Positions 24,723 through 32,357 of a DNA stretch of 32,851 nucleotides are shown in pieces. The stretch's first letter is position 1; each line of letters begins with the position of its first letter. The notes beneath the pieces were generated by a model. That model saw only the letters and a list, made by a program, of their open reading frames with translations. It was not told the DNA's origin and searched no databases. This DNA is from an uncultured archaeon. Its GTDB lineage: Archaea; Nanobdellota; Nanobdellia; Woesearchaeales; CAIVOO01. The translations under genes and the position numbers were made by a program. The stretch is from contig CAIVOO010000042.1 in the NCBI GenBank assembly GCA_903907555.1, forward strand, positions 1 to 32,851. Direction: 5' to 3'.

Positions 24723-24723
24723 A

Positions 24724-24745
24724 TTTTTTTATTATTTTTATTTTA
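24724..24745 (+). terminator. T-tract terminator after the beta-helix gene
   Basis: A run of seven T (24724-24730) and two further T runs follow the stop codon directly. Archaeal RNA polymerase ends transcription at such U-rich stretches without needing a hairpin. This is the only clear terminator among the convergent gene ends in the window. Confidence 0.6.
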
Positions 24746-24759
24746 ATTAAATTATTCAG

Positions 24760-25800
24760 CTACAAATCTATGATTGCATTATAAGAACTCCTATAAGCGC
24801 TGCCATGTGTGACCAGAAATGGCTTTTTGATGCTAACTTTAGTATCTGCTGTATCTTTTTTTGTCAATACAAACAGGTACATGTTATGCAGGAAATCAAT
24901 GGGTGCTATTGAGACAAGCAATTCCCCGTGGATGCCTCTTGATTTTTCCATCTGACGCAAAGTGAAATAAAGGTCAAGGGCGCCCATTCCCTGGAAAATC
25001 TTTCCGCACGATTCGAGCAGCCTCTTCTTTTCATATTCCTTTCCTGGATTTGTAGGATAAAGATAAGGATAGCCGAACAATGGCGGATCCTCGCCAATCA
25101 GCATCAGCATCCCGTCTTTTCTAAGAGACTTGTAGAACAGTTCAATCATCTTCTCTTTTCTTGCCCAGCCGACAACAAAATCAAGGAACTGGGATCCGAA
25201 GATTATGTCAACGCTTCCAGGCTTGACCTGGAACTTTTCCAAAACCGAATCAATGACTTTATCATACACGCTGTCTGTAGCAAGCATTCTTGGGTTTGTC
25301 CTGAACCTGTGCATCAGAAATTCAGCATAGCCTCCCTTGTTGAGTTTCTTGTATTCAGTTTCATACTCGCGGTGCAAAGCAGGATTTTCAAAAACATCTG
25401 GAAGCGTGTTGATATTGTATGTCAATAATCTTGCTACAGAAGGTATCTTCCTGCTGTATATTGCGCTTTGGATGTTGGCTTCTGCTTGTGTAGTCATTTT
25501 TTTTGAAAGATCATTTATTATAAGAGAGATATCCCTTACTTCATATCCCCGCAGCTGCGAAAGGAAATCTACCAATACAGTGCCTTCGCCGACAGCAGGG
25601 TCCAGGATTGTCGGGGATGTGTTTTGTTTGAGGCAGTTGTCAAGGAATACAAAATTGTTCAATGACTCCAGCAGTGTGCTGATTGCTGCCAAGTGTGTTC
25701 CCATGTCATTCTTGTAGTTGGCAGACCAGAAGTCAAAGAAGTCTCTGATTAATTCTTCGACAGGCTTTTCCCTTTTTCCGCCCCCTTGTTTATTAACCAT
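24760..25800 (-). CDS. Putative SAM-dependent methyltransferase of unknown target
   Basis: A 346-residue protein. The segment TILDPAVGEGTVLVDFLSQL is motif I of a SAM-binding Rossmann fold in the form seen in N6-adenine and related methylases (DPAxGxG). IINDLSKKM is a plausible strand-2 region. The place where an N6 methylase would have N/DPPY reads DIIFGSQFLDFVV, so the amino-methylase catalytic motif is missing. LFYKSLRKDGMLMLIGEDPP follows as the late strand. Target unknown: lipid, sugar or other small molecule are all possible. The N-terminus KQGGGKREKPVEELIRDFF is basic and helical. It lies alone between two surface-protein genes on the opposite strand. Its TATA box is spaced for a leaderless transcript. 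Confidence 0.6.
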   Translation of the reverse strand: MVNKQGGGKREKPVEELIRDFFDFWSANYKNDMGTHLAAISTLLESLNNFVFLDNCLKQNTSPTILDPAVGEGTVLVDFLSQLRGYEVRDISLIINDLSKKMTTQAEANIQSAIYSRKIPSVARLLTYNINTLPDVFENPALHREYETEYKKLNKGGYAEFLMHRFRTNPRMLATDSVYDKVIDSVLEKFQVKPGSVDIIFGSQFLDFVVGWARKEKMIELFYKSLRKDGMLMLIGEDPPLFGYPYLYPTNPGKEYEKKRLLESCGKIFQGMGALDLYFTLRQMEKSRGIHGELLVSIAPIDFLHNMYLFVLTKKDTADTKVSIKKPFLVTHGSAYRSSYNAIIDL

Positions 25801-25820
25801 TTATGAGTCGTAAAATCCTG

Positions 25821-25875
25821 GCAAATATAAACTTTGCGCATAAAACGCTGGTTTGCTGCAGTGCAGGAGAGCAAA
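25821..25875. promoter_or_regulatory. Divergent control region with four TTTGC half-sites
   Basis: GCAAA (25821-25825) and TTTGC (25833-25837) bracket TATAAAC, which includes the minus-strand TATA box (AGTTTATATTT, centred near 25828, about 27 bases from the ATG at 25800). TTTGCT (25852-25857) and AGCAAA (25870-25875) form a second inverted repeat around CTGCAGTGCAG. Four copies of the same half-site between two divergent promoters look like an operator. This is inference from sequence only. Confidence 0.4.
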
Positions 25876-25900
25876 TTTTATTTAACTTATTAAGACGAAA

Positions 25901-25910
25901 TATTTAAATA
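25901..25910 (+). promoter_or_regulatory. TATA box of the subtilase gene
   Basis: TATTTAAATA is centred about 28 bases before the ATG at 25933, so the message is expected to start at or next to the start codon. No Shine-Dalgarno sequence is present, consistent with a leaderless transcript. Confidence 0.6.
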
Positions 25911-25932
25911 CCGTTCTGGTTTATAATCGACG

Positions 25933-28900
25933 ATGAGCATGAAAAAGTGGTGGGTGGCGATAGTTCTGCTTATAGTTCTGCCAATGGCTTATTCTTATGG
26001 GCAGGATACTTATGAGGCTGACAACACAACTGCAACAGCCAAGTGGATAACAACTGATGGTGTTTCACAGGAACATACAATATCCCCTGCTGGTGATGTT
26101 GATTATGTGAAATTTAATGCCACTGTTGGAGCAAAGTATATTATAAGAACAAGCGACTTGAGAAACGGCTCAGATACAATCATCGCGTTATACGATGGCG
26201 TCGCTAAACTATCTGAAAATGATGATATCATTCCATATTCGATAATTTCATCACAAATTGACTGGATTGCTGATAAGACAGGAACTTTTTTTGTGAAAAT
26301 AAAAGATTTCAGCTCTGGAACAGATGGCGCAATTTATAACATATCTGTTTTAGAAAATCCCATAATAGATCTTTCCATTAGTAATTATCCTGCACTAGTC
26401 AACAGAAATTCATTCTTTAACATCACTGTCAATGTGAGCTGCTCAGGGGTTAACTGTATTGAATTGAATGTTTATCTTGACCCAAAAAAACAGGAGGGTG
26501 GTATAGATAAATCCGAGGATTTCAACATTCTTAACAACATTTCTGCATTGGATGAGAAAGAATATAATGTAATTGTCAAACTTAAAGATGACTTTGAAAA
26601 AAAGCCGAGAGTCTTGAGAAAGAATGATTTAAATTTGTGGAGAGACTTTGTCGATAAAAAACAAAAGAGAGTTCTGACAGTTCTCGACGAGTCAAAGTTC
26701 AAGCTGAACAAAAAATATGGGGTTATAAATGCCTTTTCAGGGGCAGTTACAAAGGAAGGGCTGGAAGCCCTAAGAAACAATCCAGAAGTTGAGAGCGTGC
26801 AGGAGATTTACAACTTAAGCATAACTCTTGATAACTCTACAAAATTAATAAGAGCCAATGACACTTGGGCTGAGCAGTACAAAGGAATTAACATCACAGG
26901 CGCTGGGCAGACTGTGTGCATTCTTGATACTGGAATAAATTACAATCATTCTGACTTTGGAGGCGCCCATGGATTCCCAAGCGACAAGGTTATTGGCGGA
27001 TACGATTATGTAAATGATGATTTTGACCCGTGGGATGACAATGGGCACGGAAGCCATGTAGCTGGAATTGTTGCCTCGGAGGATTCGACTTATACAGGTG
27101 TGGCTCCTGATGCAGATATTGTTGCGATAAAAGTGTGTGACAACGTAGGAATGTGCTCTTCAGATTATATAACTGCCGGAATAGACTGGTGCATTTCTCA
27201 TTCTGAAGAATACAATATAAGTGTTATCAGCATAAGCATTGGAGACAACTCAAGTATGCAAACATACTGCGATGACGAAGTGATGGCTGAAGCGATAAAT
27301 TACGCTCATGATTTAGGAATTGCTGTTGCAGTTGCTGCTGGGAATGACGGCTTGACTAACGGAATTTCAGCTCCTGCCTGCGCAAGCGGCGCAATAGCTG
27401 TAAGCTCAATAAACAAGGATGATTCAACAATTTCATCTTTTAGCAACAGAGGTAACCTGACTGATGTTTTGGCTCCTGGAAATTCAATTGTTTCATCAAG
27501 AGCTATTGGTGTATGTTCAGGATTCTGTTCTTGTGTCGGTGAACGCATGACATGTTCAGGCACATCAATGGCTACACCTCACGTTGCAGGCGCAGCTGCA
27601 TTATTAAATCAGTATTATTCTATGTATGATGGGATAAGGCTTCACGCAGATAAGATTGAGGATGTTTTAAAGGCTTCAGGCGCTAGCAGGCATGATTCAG
27701 GAAGTGGGCTGAATTTTTCAAGGTTAGATATTTATTCAGCTGTGCATTATCCATTACCTAAAGGGCTAGTTTCAACAACAGATGGTGATACCCCTTTTTA
27801 TACAACTGACAGCAATCCGCAGACTATAACAATAAATGCGGGGGAATCAGCTTTAGTTACTTGGGAAGTTAATGCCACAGGAGATTATTTGAGCAATTAT
27901 GAATTCTACACATTCGCAGACTCTGACGTCCTGCCTGAAGAAATATTATCAAATAAAGTAAATATCTCAATAGCCCCGCCTGCGCCTGTGCTGCAAGCAA
28001 TCGGAAACAAGGAAGTTGATGAGAATGACACACTGACATTTATTGTAAATGCAACAGATGAGGATAACGACACATTAACATACGCCACAAACTTCACAAA
28101 AGGAACATTCAACACAACTTCAGGGGAATTCAATTGGACTCCATCATTTACAGAATCTGGAACTTACTCTGTCGAATTCAATGTTTCCGACGGGCATGAC
28201 GGAACAGATTATGAAATAATCAATATTACAGTGAATGACATTGGAGGGTTGGTTGAAGGAAATGCAAGCGATGTCAACACGACATTGAACTTAAGCGTCA
28301 CAATAAACGGCACCAACGCTTCATCCGGACTATTGACAGGCGTCCTTGATGTTAACTTTACAGAGAACGGCGAGCCTGTGGTTGAGTTCGAATGGAACTT
28401 CTCTGCAAATGATGTGCTGAATTTCTCAGGGATTACTGTTGTGGAAAATGTATCTAATGGAAAGTCTTACATCATAATATCAGGAATTGATTTATCTTCA
28501 CAAGGCGCTACAAAAACTGTTTATATGAATCAAACATCAAGCTCAACAAACGGCGTATGCATAGAAGATGCAGAAATCGCCTCAATAAGCGATTTAAGCA
28601 CAAAATGCAATGGGGCTAATGAGCATAAGGTGAAATGCGATAATGCGACATCATCTGGATACAAGTGCGAAGACTTGGGAACAAGGCTGAAAATCAGCGG
28701 ATTATCGCATTCAGGAGTTCAGCAGTACACCATCTCCAGCGGTGGCGGTGGTGGAGGCGGCGGTGGCGGTGGTGGAGGCTCTGGAGGAAGCACAGGCTTC
28801 AGCTCGACGCAGAATGTCACAGAACAGCCGTCAGAACTTTTCATAATAAGCACCTGCCTAAAACAAAATCAATCAGTCAATGTTTACGTCAAAGAAGTCA

Positions 28901-29526
28901 AGACGACAATCACTTTAATAAAAACATCAGCAGGAAATGCAGAGTTAAGCGTTTCAGGCAGATCATACAACCTGTCAGACAACCAGAATGTTTCAATAGA
29001 TTCCGACGGAAACGGGCTGCAGGACTTAAAGATTAAGTCGACAGGCGCCACAGAATCAAAGGCATGCCAGATGTACTATGAGATGAACGAGGCCAAGCAG
29101 AATTCAAGCTCGCCAGTCGCAAAGGCTGAAGCCAAGGAAACACCGAAAGAAGAGACGAAGACAGAAACAAAGGCAGAAACAACTCCTGCAGGCATGGTTG
29201 CCGGAACAACAGAGACAAACAATCAGGCAGCACAGCAGCCAGCCGAGAAACAAATATCTGTCAACAAATGGTATTCTGGATTTAATATCCTATTGGCAGT
29301 TGCGATAATCTTGCTTGTCGGCTCATCAATAGCAATGTTTGTATTGATGAAGCCAAAGCCGAAAGTTTATGTTCAGCCAAAAACTGAAACAAAGATTGAA
29401 GAGCCGAAGCAGCAGCCAATAAAACTAGAAATAAGAAAGCCAGAACATCATAAGAGAAGCGGTATTGCAAAAGAACTGCATAGAAAAGAATTAAGGCTTG
29501 AAAGGGAATTAAGAAAAATCAAGTAA
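25933..29526 (+). CDS. Secreted, membrane-anchored subtilisin-like serine protease (S8)
   Basis: A 1197-residue extracellular protease. Order of parts: signal peptide (1-23), a PPC-like beta-sandwich (about 25-140), a CARDB-like region with two cysteines, and an inhibitor-type propeptide (about 245-295, KYGVINAFSGAVTKEGLEAL). The S8 domain follows, with catalytic Asp 332 (ILDTGINYNH), His 372 (DNGHGSHVAG), oxyanion Asn 471 (AAGNDG) and Ser 545 (CSGTSMATPHVAG). Four cysteines (528, 532, 534, 541) lie just before the Ser. Then come a He_PIG/cadherin-like domain (about 683-775), a second beta domain, 13 consecutive glycines (937-949), the Cys 975/Cys 1045 module shared with the beta-helix protein, an E/T/K stalk, one transmembrane helix (about 1116-1139) and a basic helix. 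ATG at 25939 is an alternative start. It overlaps convergent pyrC by eight bases. Confidence 0.93.
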   Translation: MSMKKWWVAIVLLIVLPMAYSYGQDTYEADNTTATAKWITTDGVSQEHTISPAGDVDYVKFNATVGAKYIIRTSDLRNGSDTIIALYDGVAKLSENDDIIPYSIISSQIDWIADKTGTFFVKIKDFSSGTDGAIYNISVLENPIIDLSISNYPALVNRNSFFNITVNVSCSGVNCIELNVYLDPKKQEGGIDKSEDFNILNNISALDEKEYNVIVKLKDDFEKKPRVLRKNDLNLWRDFVDKKQKRVLTVLDESKFKLNKKYGVINAFSGAVTKEGLEALRNNPEVESVQEIYNLSITLDNSTKLIRANDTWAEQYKGINITGAGQTVCILDTGINYNHSDFGGAHGFPSDKVIGGYDYVNDDFDPWDDNGHGSHVAGIVASEDSTYTGVAPDADIVAIKVCDNVGMCSSDYITAGIDWCISHSEEYNISVISISIGDNSSMQTYCDDEVMAEAINYAHDLGIAVAVAAGNDGLTNGISAPACASGAIAVSSINKDDSTISSFSNRGNLTDVLAPGNSIVSSRAIGVCSGFCSCVGERMTCSGTSMATPHVAGAAALLNQYYSMYDGIRLHADKIEDVLKASGASRHDSGSGLNFSRLDIYSAVHYPLPKGLVSTTDGDTPFYTTDSNPQTITINAGESALVTWEVNATGDYLSNYEFYTFADSDVLPEEILSNKVNISIAPPAPVLQAIGNKEVDENDTLTFIVNATDEDNDTLTYATNFTKGTFNTTSGEFNWTPSFTESGTYSVEFNVSDGHDGTDYEIINITVNDIGGLVEGNASDVNTTLNLSVTINGTNASSGLLTGVLDVNFTENGEPVVEFEWNFSANDVLNFSGITVVENVSNGKSYIIISGIDLSSQGATKTVYMNQTSSSTNGVCIEDAEIASISDLSTKCNGANEHKVKCDNATSSGYKCEDLGTRLKISGLSHSGVQQYTISSGGGGGGGGGGGGGSGGSTGFSSTQNVTEQPSELFIISTCLKQNQSVNVYVKEVKTTITLIKTSAGNAELSVSGRSYNLSDNQNVSIDSDGNGLQDLKIKSTGATESKACQMYYEMNEAKQNSSSPVAKAEAKETPKEETKTETKAETTPAGMVAGTTETNNQAAQQPAEKQISVNKWYSGFNILLAVAIILLVGSSIAMFVLMKPKPKVYVQPKTETKIEEPKQQPIKLEIRKPEHHKRSGIAKELHRKELRLERELRKIK
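28741..28779 (+). repeat. 18-base direct repeat encoding the polyglycine linker
   Basis: The 18-base unit GGTGGCGGTGGTGGAGGC occurs at 28741-28758 and again at 28762-28779, separated by GGC, giving 13 glycine codons in a row. It separates the ectodomain of the protease from its membrane-proximal module. The exact duplication points to recent slippage or recombination. Confidence 0.8.
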
Positions 29527-30763
29527 TGTTATATAATCTTCCTCTGACAATTGTTGCTTCAACTTTTCCTGGGAAAACAACATCCTCATAAGGGCTCCAG
29601 CTGCATTTTGTCTTGAGCAGCTCGTGCATCACTCTGGTTGGATTGTTCGGGTTGATTACTGTGAACGAGCCGATTCCGTTCTTTTCTATCAATCCATATG
29701 CTTCTCCCAAGAATTTTCCAGGATTGTATGATGTGATTCTTGCAATATTGTGAGGGTTCATCTTCTGCATGAGATATGTGACAAACAATCCGTAAGTGTC
29801 GAGATTCGGGACGCCTCTTATGCCTTTCTCCTTCTCTTCAAGCAGATGAGGAGCGTGGTCTGAAGCAAGTAAATCTATCTGGCTGTTAATCAAAGCCTGC
29901 AGGAGAAATTCCCTGTCCTCTTTTGTCCTGATTGGAGGGTTCATTGTTATGAAATCAGACATCTTGTAATTTCTGAAATTGCTTTCATCAAATAATAGAT
30001 GATGCGGTGTAACTTCGCATGTTACCCTGAGCCCGCTGTTGATAATTGCCTGAAGCCCTATTCTCGTCGAGACATGGCAGATGTTTCCAACCAGCTGGTA
30101 TTTTTTTATTATGTCCAGAGCCTTGTTTATTGCGCTTAATTCAGAAATCTCAGGCCTTTCAGGATCCTGCTCAATCATTGCAGGGTCTTCGCAATGAAAG
30201 CTTACAACCTTAGGCTCGCTGAAAATTCCTTTCTTGTACAACGCCATCTTCGCATCTAATGATTCAAAGTTCCTGAAATAAAGCTCTCCCACACTTTTTG
30301 CCATGAAAACTTTGTAAAATCTGTGGTTTGCAGGCTTTGTCTCAGGGCCTATTCCAAGATAGAAATGAAAATCAATCGGCAGCTCTTTCGCTTTCTTCTG
30401 CTTAAGCTCCAAGTCAGCCATTGTGGTTATCGCATGCTTTGTGTTCGGCATGTCCATGACAGCAACAACCCCGCCGTTGATTGCAGCAGCTGCAATCGTG
30501 CTCAAGTCTTCCTTGTGCTGCTCTGCCCCTTTCGGGTCCTCGCGCGAATGAACATGCAAATCAACAAATCCAGGAAATATGATGTTGTTTGGATTATACT
30601 CTGCGTCAGGCTTCCTGAAATCAGAATGCTTGGTTATAACATCAGTAATAATGCCGTCGGAAACAACAACCTGCCCGTAGAATTCTTTTACAGCATCAAC
30701 AAATCTTCCCTGAATGACAATGTTAGATTCTTTTTCCACAGTTATCTCTTTTGTGCATTCCAA
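29519..30763 (-). CDS. pyrC: Dihydroorotase
   Basis: Third enzyme of de novo pyrimidine synthesis: reversible ring closure of carbamoyl-aspartate to dihydroorotate. The 414-residue product has the metal motif DLHVHSRED (68-76), a candidate carboxylated lysine in FYKVFMAKSVGE, further zinc-binding histidines in CHVST and TPHHLLF, and the catalytic Asp in LLASDHAPH. NPPIRTKEDREFLLQAL is also typical. The frame opens at TTG 30763, overlapping the upstream pyrDK gene by 41 bases. A GTG at 30739 leaves a more usual N-terminus (before KESNIVIQGRF) and a 17-base overlap and may be the true start. The 3' end overlaps the convergent protease gene by eight bases. Confidence 0.93.
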   Translation of the reverse strand: MECTKEITVEKESNIVIQGRFVDAVKEFYGQVVVSDGIITDVITKHSDFRKPDAEYNPNNIIFPGFVDLHVHSREDPKGAEQHKEDLSTIAAAAINGGVVAVMDMPNTKHAITTMADLELKQKKAKELPIDFHFYLGIGPETKPANHRFYKVFMAKSVGELYFRNFESLDAKMALYKKGIFSEPKVVSFHCEDPAMIEQDPERPEISELSAINKALDIIKKYQLVGNICHVSTRIGLQAIINSGLRVTCEVTPHHLLFDESNFRNYKMSDFITMNPPIRTKEDREFLLQALINSQIDLLASDHAPHLLEEKEKGIRGVPNLDTYGLFVTYLMQKMNPHNIARITSYNPGKFLGEAYGLIEKNGIGSFTVINPNNPTRVMHELLKTKCSWSPYEDVVFPGKVEATIVRGRLYNIT

Positions 30764-32357
30764 AACCTGTGTCTCTAAGCTGATCTGCTGTGAAGACAGG
30801 TCCGTCTATGCAGCTTCTATATCCACCTAAGTCGCAGCTTCCGCAGATTCCTATCCCGCATTTGCAGTAGCGCTCGACAACAACCTGAATATCATTTAGA
30901 GGAACTCCATTTTTAGAAGAGATTTCAACAACCCGCTTCATCATCTGCTCTGGGCCGCAGGTTACAACTGCAGACGGCTCTGCAAATTCGCTGAAAGCCT
31001 CTAAGATTTTTCCGGGCTTGCCATCATCTGTCCGCACTAAAAGAAATTTCATCTGCTTTTGCAGGTAATCTCCAAAAGGCGCATCTTTCTTGTCGCTTAA
31101 TCCCAAGAATGTCAAGACCTTGTGATTTTTTGAAAGCAGATAGGCAGGAGCTACCCCGCATCCTCCTACGACAGCTACAGTCTTATCCTGGAATTTCACG
31201 CTGTTGCCGTAAGGGCCTCGCACATATTTTTTATCACCAACATTCCATTCAAACATTTCTCTTGTGTAATCGCCAACCTTTCTGACTATCAGCATCAAAG
31301 GGTCATTATCCATCACAGATAACGGCTTCTCGTTCTTGCCGTCGTAAAGGAATACGAATTGTCCAGGAAGCGCATCTATTGATTGGTCAAATGTGAAAAC
31401 CCTGAGTGATGGTGAGATTTTTTCTATGGCAAGAATCTTAACTTCCCTGTACTGCATGTTCAAGTCATCCTTGACAAAAGCATTTGCATTTCTTGTTTCA
31501 TCCCTTAAGTCTTCCTTCAAGGCTTTAAGATATTTGAATGCTGTTTTGGTATCCATCCCTGCAAAAACAGTGCCTAAGCCGAAAATATCAGCTCCTGCTC
31601 TTTTGTAGCTAATGACATCTTCAGCAGTTGCTATTCCGCCGTTTGCTATCAAATAAACATTTCTTCCGCATGATTTTATTACTTCAGAAATCTCGTGAAC
31701 GCATTGCAGCCCTCTTTCTTTAATTGCCTTTCCAGACCTTCCGCAGTTGAAATTGCTTACGTGCGCATTGGTTGTCGCAACAGTATTTATTGCTGTAATC
31801 CCGTCGGCGCCTGCCTCGATTGCTGCCCTCGCAAGCTCGCCAATATTAGGAACATTGGGGGTGAGTTTTGCAATGACATCAATGCCTACAGCATCCTTCA
31901 CTGCCTGGACGCATTCTGCAACAGTCCTCGCATTCTTCCCAATTTTCATCCCCTCATCTCCTTTTGCGTGAGGGCAGGAGATATTAAGTTCAACAGCATC
32001 TGCTGTGGTATATTCTGCAACCTGCTTTGCCAAGTCAGCAAACTCTTCAGGGGTTCCTGCAATCAAGGAAACTATCAATGCCTTGTTTTCAGGAAGCTCC
32101 AATGATGAGAATTCGCTCGAGAATTCTTCAATGCCTGGATTTGCAAGCCCGACAGCATTGTTTAATTCTCCTGGATACGGCTGCGCAACAATAGGCTCCT
32201 TATATCCTCCTCTGGGTTTGCTGCTTATGCTCTTGGTTGTGAATATGTCCAAAGAAAAATCCTTCCACCTGTTGATTATGTCAGCAGTTGTGGTTGCTGT
32301 GCCTGAATTGCTGACTAAAGGAAACGTTTCCCTCATAATTATGTCGCGGAGTTTCAT
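30723..32357 (-). CDS. pyrD: Dihydroorotate dehydrogenase, PyrD-PyrK fusion
   Basis: A 544-residue protein joining both subunits of the class 1B, NAD-linked dihydroorotate dehydrogenase, which oxidises dihydroorotate to orotate. Residues 1 to about 290 are the FMN barrel PyrD: the catalytic-cysteine motif ELNISCPHAKG (Cys 128), AINTVAT, GRSGKAI and LIANGGIATAEDV. Residues about 300-544 are PyrK: FAD-binding PGQFVFLY and KPLSVMD, NAD-domain VVGGCGVAPAY, and [2Fe-2S] cysteines 500, 505, 508 and 516 in CGIGICGSCDLGGYRSC. They are separate genes in most organisms. The frame is open further upstream, but the ATG at 32357 is preferred: it overlaps the pyrI stop in a 4-base ATGA and begins MKLRDIIMRETFPL, a sensible N-terminus. 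Confidence 0.92.
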   Translation of the reverse strand: MKLRDIIMRETFPLVSNSGTATTTADIINRWKDFSLDIFTTKSISSKPRGGYKEPIVAQPYPGELNNAVGLANPGIEEFSSEFSSLELPENKALIVSLIAGTPEEFADLAKQVAEYTTADAVELNISCPHAKGDEGMKIGKNARTVAECVQAVKDAVGIDVIAKLTPNVPNIGELARAAIEAGADGITAINTVATTNAHVSNFNCGRSGKAIKERGLQCVHEISEVIKSCGRNVYLIANGGIATAEDVISYKRAGADIFGLGTVFAGMDTKTAFKYLKALKEDLRDETRNANAFVKDDLNMQYREVKILAIEKISPSLRVFTFDQSIDALPGQFVFLYDGKNEKPLSVMDNDPLMLIVRKVGDYTREMFEWNVGDKKYVRGPYGNSVKFQDKTVAVVGGCGVAPAYLLSKNHKVLTFLGLSDKKDAPFGDYLQKQMKFLLVRTDDGKPGKILEAFSEFAEPSAVVTCGPEQMMKRVVEISSKNGVPLNDIQVVVERYCKCGIGICGSCDLGGYRSCIDGPVFTADQLRDTGFGMHKRDNCGKRI

